A DNA stretch of 26,478 nucleotides. It comes from an uncultured Candidatus Melainabacteria bacterium (GTDB lineage Bacteria; Cyanobacteriota; Vampirovibrionia; Gastranaerophilales; Gastranaerophilaceae). The number at the start of each line of letters is the position of its first letter. Position 1 is the first letter of the stretch. The notes beneath the pieces are model-generated. The model saw only the letters and a list, made by a program, of their open reading frames with translations, was not told the origin of the DNA and searched no databases. This document shows positions 7,851 to 15,145 of the stretch, in pieces. Location: contig CAKUUG010000026.1 of the NCBI GenBank assembly GCA_934692665.1, positions 1-26,478 of the forward strand. Reading direction: 5' to 3'. Made by a program: the position numbers and the translations under genes.

Positions 7851-8581
7851 TGTTAAAACAAGTTGAATTTGAATTTTCAAATTCAACAATCTATAAAAGC
7901 ATAAGACATGCCTTTAAAACAAAAATTCAATCACTTTTGGAAATAATATAACCTTCAACTTCAATAGCAAACAGCAAATTAGCAGAAGACGAAATAGATA
8001 GAATAGAAACTTTAACAACATACAAAAAAAGGTAGCGATAGCGAAATAAATCAAGGGTTGTATCTTGGAAAAGTCTCAAAAAGTGCAATCAAGGATATTC
8101 AAAAAATTGATTTATGATTGATAGTTGTACTTCTCTAAAAAAAACAAAACGATTTATAGAGGAATATGCATCAGGCAAAACTCAAGTTGTGCAACAAAAA
8201 TAAAAATTTAAAAGCAGGCGATATCATACACAAAGACACTTATCTTTCTACAGCGGATAATATTAACATAACTCCTGTTTTTTACAAAAACCAATGGCTA
8301 TGTATTTAAAATAAATATTCTAAGAAGAAGCAAAATACTGGATATCGCAGAATATAGAAAGATACCTATATTTAAAGAATTGGCAACTGTAATTAAAACA
8401 AAGGAGAATTTTTGTTACCCAGAGGTTCAAACTTAAAAAAACAAAAACATTGACAATAATAAAATCCTGAAATTTTTCTCTTAAAGATAGTTTTAAATAC
8501 ACTTTTGAAGACTATTCAGTATCAAAAGAATTGATTGAAGAATTAATTAAAATTGGACAATTAAAAAACGATATTTATTAA
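7851..8581 (+). pseudogene. Decayed ADP-ribosyltransferase-like gene
   Basis: This stretch has no intact gene but reads as one protein broken by several frameshifts and stops, many at A-runs. Fragments in order on the plus strand: a start-like segment at 7851; LAEDEIDRIETLTTYKK; SDSEINQGLYLG (from about 8034); MIDSCTSLKKTKRFIEEY (from 8114); LKAGDIIHKDTYLSTAD (ending 8258); NGYVFKINILRRSKILDI (from 8293); GEFLLPRGSNL (8403-8435); and a tail ending in a stop at 8579-8581. The order matches the ART fold of ADPrib_exo_Tox-type proteins: the Y...IN..L helices, G.I....F.STS, then the catalytic-glutamate strand E(F/V)LLPRGS. The last bases overlap the stop of the minus-strand cupin gene. Sequencing error could explain one frameshift but not five or more. 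Confidence 0.7.
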
Positions 8582-9006
8582 TTGTCTATTACAATCTCCA
8601 GACTATTTGCTCCAACAATTCTGGTTTTATCATTGCCTTTATTATAGGGGCCTTTTTTGATTAACAAAATTTTACTTTTTTCAAGATAAGTAATATTATG
8701 CCCACCCAAATAAATTATTATTATATCACCTGTAAAGACTTCGCAACTTTTTAGATAAACGCCTTTATCATTGTAAAAATCAACCCTGCAAGACCCTTCT
8801 TTCACAATAAAAATTTCATCGGTTTCATTTAAAAAACCTTCCGGACGATTGTGATAATGAGTGCCTGTTTTGTAGTTTTTTTCGTAATCGAGAATTCCGA
8901 TTTGAAGTTCATCTTCATCTCTTGTAAAAAAACCGGAATCAGAAACATCAGAAAACCTGATTATTCTAGCATAGATTACATTGTTATCTATTATGTCTTT
9001 TATCAC
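8578..9006 (-). CDS. Cupin-fold protein
   Basis: 142 residues with a single cupin barrel. The first cupin motif is TGTHYHNRPE (about 48-57), with the two histidines expected to bind a metal, followed by DEIFIVKEGSCRVDFY, and the second motif is GDIIIIYLGGHNI. The end (GPYNKGNDKTRIVGAN) looks conserved in a small-cupin group I have seen near sugar or cofactor genes; the substrate is unknown. The start is GTG at 9006-9004, 4 nt after the panD stop, without a Shine-Dalgarno, so translation is probably coupled to panD. A nearby ATG in frame is not available. Confidence 0.78.
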   Translation of the reverse strand: MIKDIIDNNVIYARIIRFSDVSDSGFFTRDEDELQIGILDYEKNYKTGTHYHNRPEGFLNETDEIFIVKEGSCRVDFYNDKGVYLKSCEVFTGDIIIIYLGGHNITYLEKSKILLIKKGPYNKGNDKTRIVGANSLEIVIDN

Positions 9007-9010
9007 TAAA

Positions 9011-9364
9011 CTAAATTTCTATCAATCTATTTTTATTATCAACGTGAGCAATTTTCGGACTGAAAGTCTTTTGCTCTTCAGGTGTCAATAGTGCATAAGC
9101 AACGATAATAACTTTATCATTAACTTGTGCTTTTCTAGCTGCTGCACCGTTAAGACAAATTATACCGGAATTTTCTTTTCCTTCTATAACATAGGTTGAA
9201 AATCTTTCACCATTGTTTATATTTAAAATTTCAACTTTTTGATTTTGCTTTATGTCTGTTGCATCTAAAAGAGCCTTGTCAATCGTAATAGAACCAACAT
9301 AATCAAGATTGGCTTCTGTTACTGTCGCTCTATGTATTTTTCCATATAAAAATTCGTTTAACAT
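9011..9364 (-). CDS. panD: Aspartate 1-decarboxylase proenzyme
   Basis: Makes beta-alanine from aspartate for pantothenate and CoA. The 117-residue proenzyme has Lys9 and His11 near the N-terminus, the self-cleavage site Gly24-Ser25 (YVGSITID), from which the pyruvoyl group forms, and the active-site block NNGERFSTYVI; NGAAAR follows. Length and order match the family closely. The other pantothenate genes (panB, panC) are not adjacent. The upstream bases read TGCTAAAAT, six nt, then ATG, with no Shine-Dalgarno, so the mRNA may be leaderless. Confidence 0.97.
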   Translation of the reverse strand: MLNEFLYGKIHRATVTEANLDYVGSITIDKALLDATDIKQNQKVEILNINNGERFSTYVIEGKENSGIICLNGAAARKAQVNDKVIIVAYALLTPEEQKTFSPKIAHVDNKNRLIEI

Positions 9365-9385
9365 ACTTTTATTTTAGCATAAAAA

Positions 9386-10027
9386 CTAAAAACAATTGCT
9401 TAAATTTACCGAATTTCCCAAATGTAACTTGCAGAAGTATTGCACCATGTTTTGTTTATGCGATTTTAAAGTATTTAAATCATACGACATAGAAGTAATT
9501 TCATCACCAAAAATATTAATCAAACCACAATGGTCATTATCAATACAAGCTCTTGTATAGTATTTTGATAATGAACAAATGTGAGAGTATTTTGGTTTTA
9601 TTACCCAATTTCCATTTTTGTCAATTGAGCCATAGAAAGTTTTGCTGTCTTTTTGTATCGCAACTTTTGCATAACTTTTTTCAAAAGGGAAAGTTTTTGA
9701 AAAATTTTCCTCAATTTTTACTTGACCTGTTTTATTTTTATAACCGCACAAGTTGGTTTCAGAATTACAAACAGGAGAAAGTTCTTTTTGATTTAATTTG
9801 TATTTAAAAATTTCAATAGGAAGCATGACTTGAGTCTTGTATCTAGAGTCATACTTGTTTAATGGAACTATAACATCAAAACTTTTTCTGGTTAAATAAC
9901 CATAACTGTTTGCGTTTTTAACAGGAAACAAAAAACGAAAAGCAAGCAGATTTGTACACAATTCAGTAAATATGACGAATGCAAAAATATACAAAGCAAC
10001 GATAGTAAAATTCTTTAAATATTTCAT
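9386..10027 (-). CDS. WG-repeat protein with N-terminal membrane anchor
   Basis: 213 residues. A hydrophobic segment at about 8-33 (TIVALYIFAFVIFTEL) is a signal anchor. The rest resembles WG (KWG) repeats: CGYKNKTGQVKI, YGSIDKNGNWVIKPKYSHI, and CGLINIFGDEI, each a G(Y/S/L)-turn-G-(Q/W/D)-hydrophobic unit. WG repeats form beta-propeller-like or similar binding surfaces, usually outside the cytoplasm. Cysteines at several places fit an exported protein with disulfides. It lies 21 bases upstream of panD on the same strand; any functional link is unclear. Confidence 0.72.
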   Translation of the reverse strand: MKYLKNFTIVALYIFAFVIFTELCTNLLAFRFLFPVKNANSYGYLTRKSFDVIVPLNKYDSRYKTQVMLPIEIFKYKLNQKELSPVCNSETNLCGYKNKTGQVKIEENFSKTFPFEKSYAKVAIQKDSKTFYGSIDKNGNWVIKPKYSHICSLSKYYTRACIDNDHCGLINIFGDEITSMSYDLNTLKSHKQNMVQYFCKLHLGNSVNLSNCF

Positions 10028-10066
10028 ATAAGTATATTACCACATTTTAAAATTTTATAAAAAATA

Positions 10067-10088
10067 ATGCGGTTTTTTAAAACCGCAT
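10067..10088 (-). terminator. Terminator hairpin downstream of XRE regulator
   Basis: A hairpin with core GCGG(T)6AAAACCGC at 10067-10088. Read on the minus strand it is followed by a T-rich tail (TATTTTTTAT), as expected for the end of the XRE transcript. The core is nearly the same as that of the hairpin at 10990-11016. Confidence 0.65.
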
Positions 10089-10180
10089 AAGTCAAGAAAG
10101 GAATGGTTAGACTATTAACTATAAGTAATTATCACACATATGTTCGCAATAAAGCAAATATGTATCAATTCTTAACAATT

Positions 10181-10477
10181 CTAAGCAATTCCTCTATTGT
10201 CCAAATATTTTTCAACTTCTTGTAAAATTGTGTCTTTTAAAGAAATTTCTTTTAGCTCAGAATGAACAAACATTTCTCCTTCACCAGACAACAAGTAGTT
10301 AATATTTACATTAAAGTCAATCAATAATTTACTCAAAATTGGTATACTAGGCATACTTTTTGAGTTTTCGATGTTTGAAACAGCTTGTTTGGAAATCGAT
10401 AATTCTTTTGCAAGAGTCATTTGGGACTTGTTTAGAATTTTTCTGACCATTTTCATTCTTTGTCCAATTTTGTCCAT
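10181..10477 (-). CDS. XRE-family HTH transcriptional regulator
   Basis: About 98 residues, DNA-binding. The N-terminal HTH_3 domain covers about residues 5-62: GQRMKMVRKILNKSQMTLAKEL, then SISKQAVSNIENSKSMPSI as recognition helix and following turn, and LLIDFNVNINYLLSGEG. The C-terminal tail (about 68-98) is charged, with no known effector domain. I chose ATG at 10477-10475 because AAGGA sits about 9 nt upstream; a TTG two codons earlier (10483) is too close to it. It is divergent from the LuxR-type gene at 10609 and may repress both. A C1/phage-type origin is possible, but no phage genes are near. Confidence 0.9.
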   Translation of the reverse strand: MDKIGQRMKMVRKILNKSQMTLAKELSISKQAVSNIENSKSMPSIPILSKLLIDFNVNINYLLSGEGEMFVHSELKEISLKDTILQEVEKYLDNRGIA

Positions 10478-10510
10478 ATCCAATATTCCTTATATATAAT
10501 AAACCAATAC

Positions 10511-10556
10511 TTGACAAATATAAATAAATGATGTACTTTTATTATATACCTGTCAA
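10511..10556. promoter_or_regulatory. Facing TTGACA hexamers between divergent regulators
   Basis: TTGACA at 10511-10516 (plus) and TTGACA on the minus strand at 10556-10551 face each other across 34 bases. Each could be a -35 box for one gene, or the two halves of a regulator site; their -10 boxes are poor (TACTTT plus, CATCAT minus at 17-nt spacing). A further palindrome, TTGACTCAA, lies at 10584-10592 just before the plus-strand gene. Confidence 0.4.
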
Positions 10557-10608
10557 TTAAATTATAACATAATAAATAAATAATTGACTCAACTGATGGA
10601 ATTAAATT

Positions 10609-10923
10609 ATGAATTATAAAAACAACTTAAACGAAAAAGAGGAAAATAAACTCTTGATTTCCTATATATTCAAAGGAATGACTAATTATGAAATAGCTGA
10701 AAAGTTGAATTACTCTCGTTCAGGAGTAGCTTACAAAGTGAACAAATTGTTCAGTGATTTTAAAGCGAAAAATAGGGTTGATTTTATAGTCCAGATACTC
10801 AGTGAAGTAATAAAAAGTAAAAAACAAGAATTAAAAAATGAAATCAAAAAACAAAAAACTCTCAATGCAGAAAACAAAAGATTGAAAAACATTATAAAAA
10901 TGTTCGACGAAACACAGAAATAA
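10609..10923 (+). CDS. LuxR/GerE-type HTH protein with coiled-coil tail
   Basis: 104 residues. Residues about 10-58 match the LuxR-type HTH: LLISYIFKGMTNYEIAEKL followed by NYSRSGVAYKVNKLFSDF and NRVDFIVQIL, the G-(M/L)-(T/S)-N-x-E-I-A signature. No receiver or autoinducer domain is present. The C-terminal half (about 66-100) is Lys/Glu-rich with heptad-like spacing and is probably a coiled coil for dimerization. It is divergent from the XRE gene and ends at its own terminator. A sigma-70 region-4-like protein is the alternative, less likely. Confidence 0.8.
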   Translation: MNYKNNLNEKEENKLLISYIFKGMTNYEIAEKLNYSRSGVAYKVNKLFSDFKAKNRVDFIVQILSEVIKSKKQELKNEIKKQKTLNAENKRLKNIIKMFDETQK

Positions 10924-10956
10924 AAAATTTTACTTATTAACTCTCTACTTAGATAT

Positions 10957-10982
10957 AGACCCAATTGACGGGTCTTTTTTTT
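10957..10982 (+). terminator. Rho-independent terminator after LuxR-type gene
   Basis: AGACCC (10957-10962) pairs with GGGTCT (10970-10975) around a 7-nt loop, followed by an eight-base T-run. It lies 33 bases after the stop. Confidence 0.85.
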
Positions 10983-10989
10983 AAAATTC

Positions 10990-11016
10990 AAAGAGCGGTT
11001 TTTAAAACCGCTCTTT
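10990..11016 (-). terminator. Hairpin terminator after rpsR
   Basis: A perfect inverted repeat from AAAGAGCGG to CCGCTCTTT around a TTTTTAAAA centre. On the minus strand it is followed by TTTGAATTTT. It lies 19 bases after the rpsR stop and very probably ends the rpsF-ssb-rpsR transcript; it may also work in the other direction. Confidence 0.7.
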
Positions 11017-11035
11017 AGAACAAAATTTGAATAAA

Positions 11036-11269
11036 TTAATTTTCAAAAACATAAGCCATCAAGCCAGATTCTCTAGCTTTTTTAACAGCTGCTGATAGCA
11101 TTCTTTGATGTTTGGCACATGTTCCGGTAATTCTTCTTGGAAGAATTTTACCAGCTTCTGATAAATATCTTTTTAATTTTGTAACATCTTTAAAATCTAA
11201 AGAATCAATTTTATCAGTACAAAATGTGCAGTTTTTTTTCTTTTTTGCATCTTTAATATCTTTTGCCAT
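11036..11269 (-). CDS. rpsR: 30S ribosomal protein bS18 (zinc-ligand form)
   Basis: 77-residue small-subunit protein that pairs with bS6 on the platform. Family blocks FKDVTKLKRYLSEAGKILPRR and TGTCAKHQR are clear. It has the Cys-rich form with C14-x2-C17 and C51-x2-H54, a plausible zinc site absent from the E. coli version. It is third in rpsF-ssb-rpsR, with a terminator directly after, so rplI, often next in other bacteria, is not here. Confidence 0.97.
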   Translation of the reverse strand: MAKDIKDAKKKKNCTFCTDKIDSLDFKDVTKLKRYLSEAGKILPRRITGTCAKHQRMLSAAVKKARESGLMAYVFEN

Positions 11270-11310
11270 TTTATTTAGTTTTCCTTTTCTAGTTTACGAC
11301 CAATATTTTA

Positions 11311-11715
11311 TTAAAATGGAATTTCGTCTTCATCAATCAAGTCATCTGCAACTTCACCTTGCTCAAATGATACAATAGAAGAATCAGGAGAAGAAGCTTG
11401 TTGAACAGAAACTTCATTATTTGAAGACATTTTTTCAACAGCATTTGCTGAAATTTCAAACACACGTTTTTCTTTTCCACTAGGTGTTTGATATGAGTTG
11501 ATTTGTAATCTGCCTTCAATGACAACCATATCATTCACTGCAATAGTAGAGGCAATAGTTTCTGCCAACTGACCAAAAGCACTGACCCTAATAAGAGTTT
11601 GAGTAGTTTTGTCCAAATTAACAGTAAAACTCGTAATTGCCATGTCGTTTTGCGTAAAACGTTTTTCGGGTGCTTTTACAACAGTAGCTGTAACAAATGC
11701 TTTCGCTAGACTCAT
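11311..11715 (-). CDS. ssb: Single-stranded DNA-binding protein
   Basis: 134 residues. OB fold in the first ~100 residues (KAFVTATVVKAPEKRFTQND, RVSAFGQLAETIA, VVIEGRLQINSYQ), then a flexible linker and the acidic C-terminal tip DEDEIPF (128-134) that recruits replication and repair proteins. The linker is short and the protein is at the small end for SSB. It starts 2 bases after the rpsF stop and is the middle gene of the rpsF-ssb-rpsR operon. Confidence 0.96.
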   Translation of the reverse strand: MSLAKAFVTATVVKAPEKRFTQNDMAITSFTVNLDKTTQTLIRVSAFGQLAETIASTIAVNDMVVIEGRLQINSYQTPSGKEKRVFEISANAVEKMSSNNEVSVQQASSPDSSIVSFEQGEVADDLIDEDEIPF

Positions 11716-11717
11716 AA

Positions 11718-12005
11718 CTAAGCAGCCTTAACTGTAAACATTGTTCTGATTATTGAATTGTTTAATTTAAGTTGTCTTCTTAATTCAACAATTTTGTCTG
11801 CCGGAACAGAAACAACTTGGTTTACAACATAGCCATCAGTATAACCTGAAACTTCGTATGCAAGTTTTCTTCTGCCAACTTTTTCACAGTTTACAACACT
11901 GCCATCTAAACTTTTTACAATTTCTTCAATCTTTGCGATAACTTTTTCAGTTTCTTCATTATCAAGATTTGGTTCTATTATTGTAAATAGATCATAATTT
12001 TTCAT
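11718..12005 (-). CDS. rpsF: 30S ribosomal protein bS6
   Basis: 95-residue platform protein that binds bS18. The pattern YDLFTIIEPNL (N-terminal strand), VGRRKLAYEVSGYTDGYVVNQVVS, and the final IIRTMFTVK strand match the family. The ATG has a strong Shine-Dalgarno AAGGAG 7 nt before it. First gene of rpsF-ssb-rpsR. Confidence 0.96.
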   Translation of the reverse strand: MKNYDLFTIIEPNLDNEETEKVIAKIEEIVKSLDGSVVNCEKVGRRKLAYEVSGYTDGYVVNQVVSVPADKIVELRRQLKLNNSIIRTMFTVKAA

Positions 12006-12027
12006 AATATCTCCTTAGGTGAATGTA

Positions 12028-12033
12028 ATTATA
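12028..12033 (-). promoter_or_regulatory. Candidate -10 box for rpsF operon
   Basis: TATAAT on the minus strand 22 bases before the rpsF ATG would give a leader of about 15 nt carrying AAGGAG. The -35 is not clear. The leader is too short for the known S6:S18-binding leader RNA. Confidence 0.45.
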
Positions 12034-12093
12034 GAACAATGCTAGCATAAACATTGCTTTAACACAAGAAATAAATTATAAGTTTTGTAAAAT

Positions 12094-12894
12094 TTAAATA
12101 TGGTATACACCCTTAAAAACAAATTCTGCGGGTCCTTGCATATAGACATGTCCTGTGCCATTTTGGTCATAGAATATATTTAATATACCACCGGGTAAAA
12201 TTACATCAACTTTTTTTTCAATCAGTTCACGGCACACGCCTGCAACAACTGTCGCACAAGCACCCGTGCCGCATGCAAGAGTAATTCCACAGCCTCTTTC
12301 CCAAACATTCATTTTGACTTTGTTTTTAGAAATAATATTTACAAATTCAACGTTTGTTTTTTCAGGAAAAATTTTGTCTGTTTCTATGATAGGGCCAAAA
12401 GATTTTGCCATAATTTCACTATCTTCATCCGTAAAAATAACACAGTGCGGATTTCCCATAGAAATTGCCGTAGCATCAAAATCTTGTACTAAAACTCTAT
12501 TGTAAAAATCAGCATCGACAGGAATTTTTTTTGTATCAAATATAGGCTTTCCCATATCAACAAGGACATTTCCGTTATCTAAAATTTCCGGAGAAATTAT
12601 TCCTGCTAACGTTTCGACAGAAAATTTATTTTTTGAAACCAAATTGTGAGATTTTACAAATTTTGCAAAACAGCGAATACCATTGCCGCACATCTGTGCA
12701 ACAGTGCCATCCGAATTGAAAAAATTCCAAGCAATGTCTGCATTTTTTGATTCAACAGGAGAAAAAAGCCCATCCGCCCCTATGCCAAAATTTCTGTCAC
12801 ACATTTTTTTTGCCAATTCTGATGTTGCAGCCTCTTCGTTTAAAATAATAAAGTCATTGCCGAGTCCCTGCCATTTTTCAAACTTAATTTCCAT
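12094..12894 (-). CDS. dapF: Diaminopimelate epimerase
   Basis: Interconverts LL- and meso-diaminopimelate for lysine and peptidoglycan. 266 residues, standard length. Both catalytic cysteines are present: Cys69 in QMCGNGIRC and Cys208 in GCGITLACGTGACA. The N-terminal KWQGLGNDFIIL is the family start. It follows the M20 peptidase on the same strand with a 9-base gap and its own GAGG site. A meso-DAP-containing wall is implied. Confidence 0.97.
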   Translation of the reverse strand: MEIKFEKWQGLGNDFIILNEEAATSELAKKMCDRNFGIGADGLFSPVESKNADIAWNFFNSDGTVAQMCGNGIRCFAKFVKSHNLVSKNKFSVETLAGIISPEILDNGNVLVDMGKPIFDTKKIPVDADFYNRVLVQDFDATAISMGNPHCVIFTDEDSEIMAKSFGPIIETDKIFPEKTNVEFVNIISKNKVKMNVWERGCGITLACGTGACATVVAGVCRELIEKKVDVILPGGILNIFYDQNGTGHVYMQGPAEFVFKGVYHI

Positions 12895-12903
12895 AAAACC
12901 TCA

Positions 12904-14124
12904 TTATTTGTTGTATTCCAAAAATATTTCTTTTATAAATTCATAACCTTTTTCAAGACTCTTAATTTCCATTTTTTCGTTTGGAGAATGCATTGAATAA
13001 ATGTTTGCAACACCAACAAGCACCGGAGAGAATTTTTTTCCGTATTTATTTGTCTTGTTTGCATAAACATGGGTTTCAGCACCGGCATGGAAAGATTGAA
13101 TTTTTACATCAAGATTGATTTTGTTTCCAACTTTTTTTGCAATTTGGCTCATTTCTTGGTTTAGAGATTTTTCAAAAGGCAACATGTGAATTTTTACAGA
13201 CAAAGAAGCGTTTGCCCATTCGCCGTATTTTTTGTTAAATTTGTCTATTCTTTTTTGAAATTTTGAAATCAACTCATCTTCGTATTTTTTAACAGAACTT
13301 CTAAGAGAATAATGTGCATAAGCTTTTGTATTTATTACATTATCGGCACACAATTCAAGAAGCGTTTTTGAATATGGTTTTTCAACATTTTCTTTTTCTA
13401 ATATTCTTTCTATCCCGATGTCTGTAGCACCTGCAATAATTGAGCCCAAATTACAAGAAGTAATTGTAAATCCGTTTTCAACTTTGTATGCACCGTTTGG
13501 AAATTCAGACACCAAATCTGCAATTAATTTTGCTGCGTTGTAGCGTTTTTTGTCTTGAATATCATTTCCGCTGTGACCACCAAGTTTTGTTGTTACTTCT
13601 ATATCCAATTTCGTATAACCGGCACCTGCAATTTCAAAATTTCCCAACATGTCAGAATCCAAAACCAGTACGTTTTCTGACTCTAATTCATCAAATTTTG
13701 TATGATTAATACCTGTCATATTAGTTTCTTCATCACGAGTGAATACAATTTCTAGACCACCATGAGAAAGGTTAGGTGTTTTTGCAATATAGATTGCAAG
13801 CATTAATGCACAAGAAACTCCGGCTTTATCATCAGCACCAAGAGTACGTGTTTTATCAGTTTCTATGAATTTTTTGTCTTGCGAATACCTGATATTAACA
13901 GGAGAAGAATTTCCGACAACATCCATGTGAGCTGACAAAAGAAGCGGTTTTTTAGAAGAGTCTGTTGGTGGAATTTTTATAATTAAATTTTTGTAATCAT
14001 CATAATAGGCATTGATTCCATTATTGTATGTATATTCTAAAATTTTGTTTGAAACATTAATTTCCCCCAAACTCGGAGAAGGTATTTTTACTAATTCTTC
14101 AAAAATTTCTAATACGTTATCCAT
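12904..14124 (-). CDS. M20-family peptidase, peptidase T-like
   Basis: Cytoplasmic zinc aminopeptidase of the M20 family, closest to the tripeptidase (PepT) group by overall layout; 406 residues. Metal and catalytic positions: H66/D68 (SAHMDVVG), D98 or D99 (LGADDKAG), E132/E133 (RDEETNMTG), DSDMLG about 156-161, and a late histidine in HAGAETHVYA. A lid domain interrupts the catalytic domain with TTKLGGHSG. The start has GAGG about 6 nt upstream. It sits between trpS and dapF. Exact substrate preference cannot be told from sequence. Confidence 0.9.
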   Translation of the reverse strand: MDNVLEIFEELVKIPSPSLGEINVSNKILEYTYNNGINAYYDDYKNLIIKIPPTDSSKKPLLLSAHMDVVGNSSPVNIRYSQDKKFIETDKTRTLGADDKAGVSCALMLAIYIAKTPNLSHGGLEIVFTRDEETNMTGINHTKFDELESENVLVLDSDMLGNFEIAGAGYTKLDIEVTTKLGGHSGNDIQDKKRYNAAKLIADLVSEFPNGAYKVENGFTITSCNLGSIIAGATDIGIERILEKENVEKPYSKTLLELCADNVINTKAYAHYSLRSSVKKYEDELISKFQKRIDKFNKKYGEWANASLSVKIHMLPFEKSLNQEMSQIAKKVGNKINLDVKIQSFHAGAETHVYANKTNKYGKKFSPVLVGVANIYSMHSPNEKMEIKSLEKGYEFIKEIFLEYNK

Positions 14125-14137
14125 ATTTACCTCAAAT

Positions 14138-15145
14138 TTATTTAAACATTTTTATAACATTAACAGCTCCGTCAAGAACTTCTTTTGCTTTTATTTGAGC
14201 TTTTTTAGAACCTTGATGAAGTATTTCGTCGACATAATTTATGTTATTTTCTAATTCTGTACGTTTTTCTCTGATTGGTGCAAATTCAGAATTGATTTTG
14301 TTTGCTAATCTTTTTTTACATTCAAAACAACCCATTGTAGCATTTTTGCAACCGTCACAAATTTCTTTTTTGTCTTCTTCAGAACCGAAAATTTCCCAGT
14401 ATTTATAAATAACGCTACAATTATCCGGGTTTCCTTTGTCATCTTTTCTGATTCTATTGGTATCTGTTATGCCGGTTTTGATTTTCTTTTCTGTAACTTC
14501 TGCAGAATCAGAAATTTTTATGTCGTTATTGAAAGATTTTCCCATTTTATTGCCATCAAGACCACATAATAGAGGAACTTGGGTTAATTTTGGTTGAGGT
14601 TCTATAAAATAGTCCGTTTTGTAGATGTTGTTAAATCTTCTTGCTATATCACGTGACAATTCTACATGAGCCACCTGATCAATTCCAACAGGAACAAAAT
14701 GAGCATTGAAGTTTAAAATATCAGCTGTCATCAAAACCGGATATCCAAACAAACCGTAAGATAGATTAGACATGTTTTCGTTTTTGTCTTTCATAATTTT
14801 TGCCAAATCTTTCAAAGTAGGATCTCTTTCGACCCAATTTTGCGGAGTAATCATAGACAAATATATATGCAACATTGCAGTTTCCGGTATTAAAGATTGA
14901 AGATAAACCGTTGATTTTTCAGGGTCAATACCGGAAGCTAACCAATCAAGAAGAACATCTTGAACATTTTGTTTCATATCTTCTGTTTGATTGTATTTTG
15001 TGGTCAAAGCATGCCAATCTGCAATAGAAAAATAACATTCAAACTCATCTTGCAACTTAACCCAGTTTCTCAAAACTCCTAAATAATGACCAAGATGCAA
15101 TTTTCCGGTGGGACGCATGCCTGACATAATACGTTGCTTATTCAT
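14138..15145 (-). CDS. trpS: Tryptophanyl-tRNA synthetase with Fe-S-type cysteine motif
   Basis: Class I synthetase that charges tRNA-Trp; 335 residues. The N-terminal SGMRPTGKLHLGHYLG carries the HIGH motif and KMGKS the KMSKS motif. In the C-terminal anticodon-binding region the cysteines C243, C266, C273 and C276 are spaced C-x22-C-x6-C-x2-C. This exact spacing is known from Thermotoga maritima TrpRS, where it binds a [4Fe-4S] cluster. A fifth cysteine (C263) also lies in the insert. The ATG overlaps the end of the TPR gene by 8 nt, with AGGAGA inside that gene 9 nt before it. Confidence 0.97.
   Translation of the reverse strand: MNKQRIMSGMRPTGKLHLGHYLGVLRNWVKLQDEFECYFSIADWHALTTKYNQTEDMKQNVQDVLLDWLASGIDPEKSTVYLQSLIPETAMLHIYLSMITPQNWVERDPTLKDLAKIMKDKNENMSNLSYGLFGYPVLMTADILNFNAHFVPVGIDQVAHVELSRDIARRFNNIYKTDYFIEPQPKLTQVPLLCGLDGNKMGKSFNNDIKISDSAEVTEKKIKTGITDTNRIRKDDKGNPDNCSVIYKYWEIFGSEEDKKEICDGCKNATMGCFECKKRLANKINSEFAPIREKRTELENNINYVDEILHQGSKKAQIKAKEVLDGAVNVIKMFK

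Noticed and set aside
8320..8502. Minus-strand open frame of 60 residues
   Set aside because: Antisense to the ART relic, whose fragments read in order on the plus strand.
10155..10187. Three tandem GAATTG-like units after the XRE stop
   Set aside because: Short and imperfect (AATTG-TTA pattern); more likely AT-rich background than a functional repeat.
12039..12048. Palindrome ATGCTAGCAT upstream of rpsF
   Set aside because: A 10-bp palindrome at this base composition occurs by chance, and no regulator is known for it; the S6:S18 leader RNA is not present.
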